Source: Gammaproteobacteria bacterium (GTDB lineage: Bacteria; Pseudomonadota; Gammaproteobacteria; Pseudomonadales; Litorivicinaceae). From it: DNA of 64,000 nucleotides. The notes under the pieces were generated by a model. That model was not told the DNA's origin. It ran no database searches and was given only the letters and a program-made list of their open reading frames with translations. Within the stretch, counting starts at the first letter, position 1, and each line of letters opens with the position of its first letter. The position numbers were made by a program, and so were the translations under genes. The stretch is from NCBI GenBank assembly GCA_024640985.1, contig JAHEDY010000004.1, positions 1 through 64,000 of the forward strand, given 5' to 3'. Below are positions 58,363-64,000 of this stretch, piece by piece.

Positions 58363-59618
58363 GATCTGTCCACCAAGTGCTCGAGGGCCCACAAGCTCTC
58401 AATCGATTCGCGCTGGCGAATCAGGTGGGTTTGGCTTCCATCGACTAAGATTTCTGGTGCTCTGCCGCGGGTGTTGTAATTGGATCCCATCACAAAACCA
58501 TAGGCACCTGCCGAGCGGACCGCGAGTAAGTCACCTTCTTTGAGTCGTAATTGACGCCCCTTGCCCAGAAAGTCTCCAGATTCGCAGACCGGACCCACGA
58601 CATCGTAGGACGCTTCAATCTGTCCAGCGCTTGGCGTTGTATTGACAGGAATGATGTTTTGCCAAGCGCCGTAAAGACTTGGCCGAATTAAATCATTCAT
58701 CGCGCCATCAACAATTGCAAAGGCTTGGTCTTGGTTGGTCTTGGTCAAAATGGTTTGCGTGACAAAAATTCCAGCATTGGCTGCAATGGAACGGCCAGGC
58801 TCGAGAACCAATGTCAGATCTCGATCTTTCAGCCGTTCTTTTACAGCTGCGAGGTATTCCGATGGATGCGGTGGTTGCTCCTGGTCATAGGTTACGCCGA
58901 GTCCACCACCAAGATCGATGTGCTGGAGGGTGATTCCTTTGGCAGCTAGCTGATCAATCAAGCTCAAGAGCTTTTCAAGAGACTCGATCAGCGGTGAGAT
59001 GTCTGTCAGTTGGCTACCAATATGGCAATCGATACCCACAGGGTTTAACCCCGGGAGTTCTTGTGCGCGCTGATAGGCGGCGATGGCCTCTTCGTGCGCA
59101 ATGCCAAACTTATTGGCTTTCAGACCGGTAGAAATGTACGGATGGGTTTTTGGATCCACATCTGGATTAATGCGCAGTGAAACCGGAGCAATCCGACCCA
59201 TGTCTGTTGCAACGGCATTGAGATGCTCGAGCTCCGCTAGAGACTCAACATTGAAGCAATGGATTCCGACTTCCAACGCACGACGCATTTCATGCTGCTG
59301 CTTGCCGACTCCCGAAAACACGACTTTCGAGGGGTCGCCTCCTGCTTTGAGCACCCGCTCAAGCTCACCTGCTGACACAATATCGAAGCCTGCGCCCTCT
59401 TTCGCCAATATTTGCAGGACTGCCAAATTTGAGTTGGCCTTCATGCCGTAACAAACCAAGTGTGGAATATCCGTTAAGGCATCTGCATACGCATGGTAGT
59501 GTCTGATTAAGGTGGCTTTTGAGTAGATAAAACAAGGCGTTCCGAAACGCGAGGCAATCTCGGATACAGGAACACCTTCGGCGTAAAGCTCACCGTCTCG
59601 GTATTGGAAATGGTCCAT
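58359..59618 (-). CDS. lysA: Diaminopimelate decarboxylase
   Basis: This fold-type III PLP enzyme (419 residues) decarboxylates meso-diaminopimelate to lysine. The PLP lysine is in VCYGMKANSNLAVL, with the phosphate loop LDLGGGLGVTY-like IDLGGGLGVTY and the active-site Cys in GPVCESGDFLGK. It starts 2 bases after lptM and overlaps dapF by 4 bases. Confidence 0.98.
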   Translation of the reverse strand: MDHFQYRDGELYAEGVPVSEIASRFGTPCFIYSKATLIRHYHAYADALTDIPHLVCYGMKANSNLAVLQILAKEGAGFDIVSAGELERVLKAGGDPSKVVFSGVGKQQHEMRRALEVGIHCFNVESLAELEHLNAVATDMGRIAPVSLRINPDVDPKTHPYISTGLKANKFGIAHEEAIAAYQRAQELPGLNPVGIDCHIGSQLTDISPLIESLEKLLSLIDQLAAKGITLQHIDLGGGLGVTYDQEQPPHPSEYLAAVKERLKDRDLTLVLEPGRSIAANAGIFVTQTILTKTNQDQAFAIVDGAMNDLIRPSLYGAWQNIIPVNTTPSAGQIEASYDVVGPVCESGDFLGKGRQLRLKEGDLLAVRSAGAYGFVMGSNYNTRGRAPEILVDGSQTHLIRQRESIESLWALEHLVDRS

Positions 59619-59620
59619 AA

Positions 59621-59737
59621 TCAGCGTCCGTCGACAGTTTTGTCCGGTTGATCAGGAAGGAACAAAGGTCCGGTTTGTCCGCACGCCCCGAGCAATAAGC
59701 TCGAGCCGATAATGATGCTAGTCAGTAATTTTTTCAT
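59621..59737 (-). CDS. lptM: Small lipoprotein LptM (YifL-like)
   Basis: This 38-residue gene has the start MKKLLTSIIIGSSLLLGACG with a lipobox LGAC (Cys19), followed by QTGPLFLPD, the signature of LptM/YifL. LptM assists maturation of the LptD/E lipopolysaccharide export channel. The position before lysA-dapF is the conserved one. A TATACT -10-like element lies 6 bases upstream of the ATG, so the mRNA leader may be very short. Confidence 0.93.
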   Translation of the reverse strand: MKKLLTSIIIGSSLLLGACGQTGPLFLPDQPDKTVDGR

Positions 59738-59800
59738 GGAGAGAAGTATACCCGGATTTGAATTGAAACCGGCTACACTGTTTGCAACATGAGGCAGAAA

Positions 59801-60607
59801 ATGTACGCAAATATCTTAACAATTGCAGGTTCTGATTCTGGCGGCGGCGCAGGAATCCAAGCCGATTTAAAAGCGATCTCAGCCACTGGTGCCTACGGGC
59901 TCAGTGTGATCACTGCGCTGACGGCGCAAAACACGGTTGGGGTCGATGCGATTTATCCGGTTGCGATCGATTTTTTAAAGCAACAGATGCAGACAGTGGC
60001 TAGTGATATTCAAATTGATGCAGTCAAAATTGGGATGTTGGGAACACCGGAGGTGACGGAGGCGGTTGCTGCATTTGTCGCCGGCCTTGACTGCCCTCTG
60101 GTCGTGGATCCCGTCATGGTTGCGAAAAGCGGTGATCGGCTACTGCATGCAGATGCCATTGCCTCATTGCGTGATTTGTTGATTCCCAAAGCCACCCTGA
60201 TTACGCCGAATTTACCTGAGGCAGCAGATCTTCTTGGCCTGACTGAGGCCGAAAATCGTGAAGCAATGCAGGCGCAGGCGTCCGCATTATTAAAGCTAGG
60301 CCCTGGTGCTGTGTTACTCAAAGGCGGTCACTTGACGACTGAGGACTCGCCAGATCTTTTAGTGTTCGAACATCAATGTACTTGGTTCGAAAACGAACGT
60401 ATCCGGACAGCAAATACGCACGGAACAGGATGCACGCTATCCAGTGCGCTTGCGTCTTATCTTGGGCAAGGTTTTTCAATTCCCGAAGCCGTGTTGGCAG
60501 CCAAAACTTACATCAGTGGAGCAATTGCAGCATCCGACCAGCTCAATGTCGGTCATGGTCACGGTCCAGTCCATCATTTTTGGGATCTATGGAGGAACGA
60601 TGGCTGA
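59801..60607 (+). CDS. thiD: Hydroxymethylpyrimidine/phosphomethylpyrimidine kinase
   Basis: This ribokinase-fold enzyme (268 residues) phosphorylates HMP and HMP-P for thiamine synthesis or salvage. Signatures are ILTIAGSDSGGGAGIQADLK, DPVMVAKSGDRLL and NTHGTGCTLSSALAS with the catalytic Cys/Asp region. ATG 59801 follows TGAGGCAGAAA; ATG 59789 is an alternative. No TPP riboswitch fits in the 63 bases upstream. It overlaps nudF by 8 bases. Confidence 0.95.
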   Translation: MYANILTIAGSDSGGGAGIQADLKAISATGAYGLSVITALTAQNTVGVDAIYPVAIDFLKQQMQTVASDIQIDAVKIGMLGTPEVTEAVAAFVAGLDCPLVVDPVMVAKSGDRLLHADAIASLRDLLIPKATLITPNLPEAADLLGLTEAENREAMQAQASALLKLGPGAVLLKGGHLTTEDSPDLLVFEHQCTWFENERIRTANTHGTGCTLSSALASYLGQGFSIPEAVLAAKTYISGAIAASDQLNVGHGHGPVHHFWDLWRNDG

Positions 60608-61229
60608 TTGGCCAAAACTTCAGTTCGCGGAGAAGGATTGGAACCTTCAGTCGCAAAAGCGTCTCGTGGAGGGCTTTTTCCAGTTGGATCAACTGACACT
60701 CACACATCGTGGCTATCAGGCCGATTCGGTCGGCCCAATGGTTCGCGAACTTTTGGTGAGGACGCCGGCTGTGGTGGTCATTCTGTGCGATGTGGAACGA
60801 CAGCAAGTGGTCATGGTGGAGCAGTTCAGGATTGGAGCGGCGATGTCAGAGCTCGCCGACAGTCCATGGATGCTTGAGTGGGTTGCAGGGATTTGTGATT
60901 CGGGAGAGACACCCGTCGAGACCTGCCGTCGAGAAGTGTTTGAAGAGACAGGCTTGGTGATCGAGGGTGAGCTTCGGCGATTATTTACCTACTACCCAAG
61001 CCCAGGTGGCTCCAACGAGTTGATTCACTTGTATTTTGCGCGTTGTAATGCGTCCAATGCAGATTGTTTTTGCGGTCAAGGCAGTGAACATGAGGATCTT
61101 AAGGTTCACGTAATTTCCATTGCGTCAGCTTTGGAAGCATTGCAGACTGGGATGGTAAATAACGCAGCCACCATCATCGGGCTTCAGTGGTTGCAGGCAA
61201 ATCTGGATCAATTGGTGAAAGGAGAGTGA
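60600..61229 (+). CDS. nudF: ADP-ribose pyrophosphatase (NudF, Nudix family)
   Basis: This 209-residue Nudix hydrolase cleaves ADP-ribose. The Nudix box is complete: GICDSGETPVETCRREVFEETG. Upstream VEQFRIGA and downstream YPSPGGSNE are NudF hallmarks. The ATG at 60600 overlaps the thiD stop (ATGGCTGA). The open frame extends back to 60444 inside thiD, but the family starts near this ATG. The Cys before RREV is not common. Confidence 0.93.
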   Translation: MADWPKLQFAEKDWNLQSQKRLVEGFFQLDQLTLTHRGYQADSVGPMVRELLVRTPAVVVILCDVERQQVVMVEQFRIGAAMSELADSPWMLEWVAGICDSGETPVETCRREVFEETGLVIEGELRRLFTYYPSPGGSNELIHLYFARCNASNADCFCGQGSEHEDLKVHVISIASALEALQTGMVNNAATIIGLQWLQANLDQLVKGE

Positions 61230-61230
61230 C

Positions 61231-61713
61231 TTGCCTCAGAAGGCTCGCCATGTACCAAATTTAAAGCGGCACCATGCAAGTTGTGGCTTGAATTACAGCC
61301 TATTGTTACGTTTGGCGCGCCGCTTTGGTGCCGACGAATCCATCCAGTTTGTGCTTCCATTTGGTGGTCAGGATTGTTTGGTGCGCATGCGGTTCACCGA
61401 TCTGGGTCCATATACTGGCTTGTGTGAAAGTCAGTGCAGCTTGTTACGCAGTGGTCATACTTGGATTCCATTACCTGCATTTACTGTGCGCCTCTACCAC
61501 GATATGCAATTGGCTGAAGTGACCGATGAGAGCTCGTCAGACTTTATTGAGGGAGCCTATCCATACCCCAATCCATCGATGGTCCAACCCAATGAACGAG
61601 AGCAATTGGATCAGTTTTTAAGCGAATGGCTCTCTTATTGCCTGCATCACGGCCTCGCCGATTTATCAGCATACGGAATCAACACCAATGAGTTATCAAG
61701 CACAGGATATTGA
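61231..61713 (+). CDS. yqiB: DUF1249 family protein (YqiB-like)
   Basis: This 160-residue protein belongs to the DUF1249 family found next to nudF. Landmarks are YSLLLRLARRF, the R-rich VRMRFTDLGPYTG, HDMQLAEV and NEREQLDQFLSEWL. No function is established. It starts at TTG 61231 after AAGGAGAGTGAC, 1 base after nudF. It overlaps parE by 26 bases. cpdA and yqiA, which usually lie between yqiB and parE, are absent. Confidence 0.88.
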   Translation: MPQKARHVPNLKRHHASCGLNYSLLLRLARRFGADESIQFVLPFGGQDCLVRMRFTDLGPYTGLCESQCSLLRSGHTWIPLPAFTVRLYHDMQLAEVTDESSSDFIEGAYPYPNPSMVQPNEREQLDQFLSEWLSYCLHHGLADLSAYGINTNELSSTGY

Positions 61714-63580
61714 AGTCCTTTCTGGACTCGATCCCGTCAAACGTCGCCCAGGAATGTACACCGACACAACCCGCCCCAATCATCTGGCGCAGGAAGTAAT
61801 TGATAACTCGGTGGATGAAGCCTTAGCCGGCCATGCCAATCGCATTGACGTCGTTCTGTGCTCCGATGGCTCGGTGTCGGTGAGCGATAACGGCCGCGGA
61901 ATGCCGGTGGATTTGCATCCGGAAGAAGGGATCCCTGGTGTTGAACTGATCTTGACCAAACTGCATGCCGGTGGAAAATTTTCCAACAAAAACTACCAAT
62001 TCTCAGGTGGCTTACATGGCGTTGGCGTGAGTGTGGTGAATGCACTATCCACAGCTGTCGATGTCGAGGTTCGCCGTGACGGAAAACGCTATGACATCGG
62101 CTTTGCCAGTGGCGATAAGGTTCGCGAGTTGAGTGAAGTCGGGACTTGCTTGAAAAAAGACACCGGCACCACTGTTCGATTTAAACCCGATCCTCAGTAT
62201 TTTGATTCAGCCAATATTTCCGTGGTTCGACTTCGTCATCTTCTCAGAGCGAAGGCTGTTTTGTGTTCCGGGTTAACGATTTGTCTGAATGATGAAAAGA
62301 CTGGTGAGACAGAATCCTGGTGTTTTGAAAATGGTCTGACCGACTATCTTCACTCCGAAATCGGGGATTCATTGGCTGTTCCAGAGACTCCCTATACTGG
62401 AAATTTTTCGGCTTCGCACGAGGCGGTTGAGTGGGCTCTGACTTGGTTGCCCGAGGGCGGAGATCTTGTGACCGAGTCCTATGTGAACCTCATTCCGACC
62501 CCACAGGGTGGGACGCATGTGAATGGCCTGCGGACCGGATTGATGGATGCACTTCGTGAATTTTGTGAGTTTCGCAATCTGATTCCTCGCGGTCTCAAAC
62601 TCTCACCAGATGATCTGTGGGAGCGCTGCGCCTATGTGTTAAGCGTCAAGTTAGAGGATCCGCAATTCTCGGGGCAAACCAAAGAACGCTTAAGTTCAAG
62701 AGAATGTGCGGTCTTTGTCAGTGGCGTTGTCCGCGACGCCTTTAGTTTGTATTTGAATTCCAACACGGCCCTTGGCGATCAGTTAGCGGAAATCGCGATT
62801 GCCGCGGCGCAACGACGATTAAAGTCGAGAAAACAGGTTGCGCGTAAAAAAGTGACCCAGGGTCCCGCATTGCCTGGCAAGCTCGCTGACTGTGCAGGCG
62901 GTGATGCAATGGCTGGAGAGCTGTTTCTGGTCGAGGGTGATTCAGCCGGGGGCTCAGCGAAACAAGCCCGTGATCGTGAATTTCAGGCGGTGATGCCCCT
63001 GCGTGGAAAAATCTTGAATACCTGGGAAGTTGATTCGGATGAAATCTTGGCTTCTCAGGAAGTTCATGACATTGCGGTGGCTTTGGGTGTGGATCCGAGT
63101 TCTTCCGATTTAACCGCTCTGCGTTATGGCAAGGTCTGTATTTTAGCGGACGCTGATAGTGACGGATTGCACATCGCAACCCTGCTGTGTGCGCTCTTTG
63201 TGAAGCACTTCAGACCCTTGGTTGAGCAAGGGCACGTGTTTGTCGCGATGCCGCCATTGTATCGGATTGATATCGGTAAAGAGGTGTTTTACGCCCTGGA
63301 TGATGCGGAAAAACAAGGCATTTTGGATCGCCTGACAGCCGAGAAACGAACCGGAAAGATGAGTGTCACGCGCTTTAAAGGACTGGGTGAGATGAACCCT
63401 AGTCAATTACGGGTCACTACCATGGATCCGGATACTCGGCGATTGGTGCAGTTGGTCCTTGATGATTCGGATGAATCTGCTGGAACTGACGAGGTGATGG
63501 ATAAGTTGCTCGGCAAGAAGCGAGCGGCTGATCGCAAGCAATGGCTTGAGGCGAGCGGCCACATGGCGGATATTGCGTAA
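61688..63580 (+). CDS. parE: DNA topoisomerase IV subunit B
   Basis: This 630-residue GHKL ATPase decatenates chromosomes with ParC. ATP-binding motifs are VIDNSVDEALAG, DNGRGMPVD and SGGLHGVGVSVVNALS, with the QTK loop GQTKERLSS. The TOPRIM domain has LVEGDSAGGSAKQARDREFQ and LADADSDGLHIA. The length and lack of a long insert fit ParE rather than GyrB. parC is not in the window. Confidence 0.97.
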   Translation: MSYQAQDIEVLSGLDPVKRRPGMYTDTTRPNHLAQEVIDNSVDEALAGHANRIDVVLCSDGSVSVSDNGRGMPVDLHPEEGIPGVELILTKLHAGGKFSNKNYQFSGGLHGVGVSVVNALSTAVDVEVRRDGKRYDIGFASGDKVRELSEVGTCLKKDTGTTVRFKPDPQYFDSANISVVRLRHLLRAKAVLCSGLTICLNDEKTGETESWCFENGLTDYLHSEIGDSLAVPETPYTGNFSASHEAVEWALTWLPEGGDLVTESYVNLIPTPQGGTHVNGLRTGLMDALREFCEFRNLIPRGLKLSPDDLWERCAYVLSVKLEDPQFSGQTKERLSSRECAVFVSGVVRDAFSLYLNSNTALGDQLAEIAIAAAQRRLKSRKQVARKKVTQGPALPGKLADCAGGDAMAGELFLVEGDSAGGSAKQARDREFQAVMPLRGKILNTWEVDSDEILASQEVHDIAVALGVDPSSSDLTALRYGKVCILADADSDGLHIATLLCALFVKHFRPLVEQGHVFVAMPPLYRIDIGKEVFYALDDAEKQGILDRLTAEKRTGKMSVTRFKGLGEMNPSQLRVTTMDPDTRRLVQLVLDDSDESAGTDEVMDKLLGKKRAADRKQWLEASGHMADIA

Positions 63581-63647
63581 ATCTCCTTGAATTTTCAGCC
63601 AATTTCTCTAAGATTCCGCGTCCTGAAACCCAATTGAGGACCCGGCA

Positions 63648-64000
63648 TTGATCGACGTGTTCCCGCGAGAATCTGCTCACACTTGGCTTGATTTAGTTGA
63701 GACCACACCGTCTCTGGTATTCGATCCAGAGGTATGCCGGCACCAGTGGACCGATCTGTCCCAGGCGCTTCCGGGCGTCACGCTCTATTACGCAGTGAAA
63801 TCCAACCCCTATCCCGGGTTATTGCAAACGATTGCTGATGAAGCGGGTTGCTTTGACGTGGCGAGTGCTGCGGAAATTAAAATGCTCGAGCAGCAAGGGG
63901 TTCATCCATCGCGGATGATCCATACGCATCCCATTAAGACCGATGTTGAAATCGAAAAAGCGGTCGCCGCTGGTGTTACAACCTTTGTGGTGGATAACGT
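63648..64000 (+). CDS. PLP-dependent ornithine/lysine-type decarboxylase (partial, runs off right edge)
   Basis: The first 117 codons of an open frame from TTG 63648 (after GAGGACCCGGCA) run to the edge. The peptide carries the fold-type III PLP lysine in LYYAVKSNPYPGLL, then FDVASAAEI and MIHTHPIKT, typical of the eukaryotic-like ornithine/lysine/diaminobutyrate decarboxylase group. The substrate cannot be decided without the C-terminal half. It follows parE by 67 bases, with no terminator visible between. Confidence 0.85.
   Translation, partial: MIDVFPRESAHTWLDLVETTPSLVFDPEVCRHQWTDLSQALPGVTLYYAVKSNPYPGLLQTIADEAGCFDVASAAEIKMLEQQGVHPSRMIHTHPIKTDVEIEKAVAAGVTTFVVDN

Noticed and set aside
59738-59800. 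TPP riboswitch upstream of thiD
   Set aside because: The spacer is 63 bases and lacks the THI-box core CTGAGA; it is too short for the aptamer.

Overview
The window is a chromosomal segment of a gammaproteobacterium, probably a free-living marine or aquatic member of the Pseudomonas/Oceanospirillales side of the class. The evidence is the gene content and order: yggX-mutY-asmA, hisBHAF, ctpA-envC-gpmI, rhodanese-grxC-secB, glnA-ntrB-ntrC, typA, tatABC-hinT-hisE-hisI-ubiB-ubiJ-ubiE-hslU-hslV-SPOR-argS-priA-rpmE, ponA / pilus genes-aroK-aroB-damX-gltB-gltD-hemE, glnK-amtB, and lptM-lysA-dapF-DUF484-xerC. From memory, this order closely follows the corresponding part of Pseudomonas chromosomes. 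I cannot place the organism to genus. The DNA is very compact: many genes overlap by 4 or 8 bases, and every convergent pair overlaps or abuts.

Layout. 1-87 is the start of a phage-type integrase running off the left edge, next to tRNA-Phe (164-239), so a genomic island probably lies to the left. 283-3460 (minus) holds yggX, mutY and asmA. 3532-6254 (plus) is hisBHAF. 6251-10123 (minus) is a carboxyl-terminal protease, envC and gpmI. 10247-11365 (plus) is rhodanese-grxC-secB. 11362-15284 (minus) is glnA-ntrB-ntrC. 15552-18365 (plus) is typA and a prolyl aminopeptidase. 18366-30154 (minus) is a long block with Tat export, histidine, ubiquinone, HslVU, SPOR, argS and priA genes. 30268-31210 (plus) is rpmE and a secreted nuclease. 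31207-33630 (minus) is PBP1a. 33739-39058 (plus) is a strongly reduced pilM/N/O-P/Q (hof-like) cluster followed by aroK, aroB and a DamX-like ATPase. 39281-48896 (plus) is gltBD, metY, hemE and tolC. 48890-52285 (minus) is an SOS-controlled dnaE2 and ubiK. 52541-55261 (plus) is glnK-amtB and a 2-hydroxyacid dehydrogenase. 55227-59737 (minus) is the lptM-lysA-dapF-DUF484-xerC-HAD run. 59801-64000 (plus) is thiD-nudF-yqiB-parE and the start of a PLP decarboxylase.

How the genes connect. Nitrogen assimilation is the main theme. NtrB/NtrC, glutamine synthetase, the PII protein GlnK, the ammonium channel AmtB and both glutamate synthase subunits are all here. The glnA and glnK promoter regions each carry a clear sigma-54 (-24/-12) element with two upstream NtrC-type dyads (GCAC-N7-GTGC), so a full regulatory circuit can be read from the sequence. 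An exact LexA box overlaps the dnaE2 start codon.

Most unusual parts: the miniaturised pilus/secretin cluster (half-length PilM, fused PilO-PilP, PilQ without AMIN domains) next to a DamX without a SPOR domain; the integrase at tRNA-Phe; a possibly leaderless, LexA-overlapped dnaE2 without imuA/imuB beside it; a gltB leader with three successive hairpins; a nuclease whose signal-peptide codons contain the rpmE terminator; and an acidic 80-residue tail on TatC. I found no CRISPR array, insertion sequence or rRNA gene.
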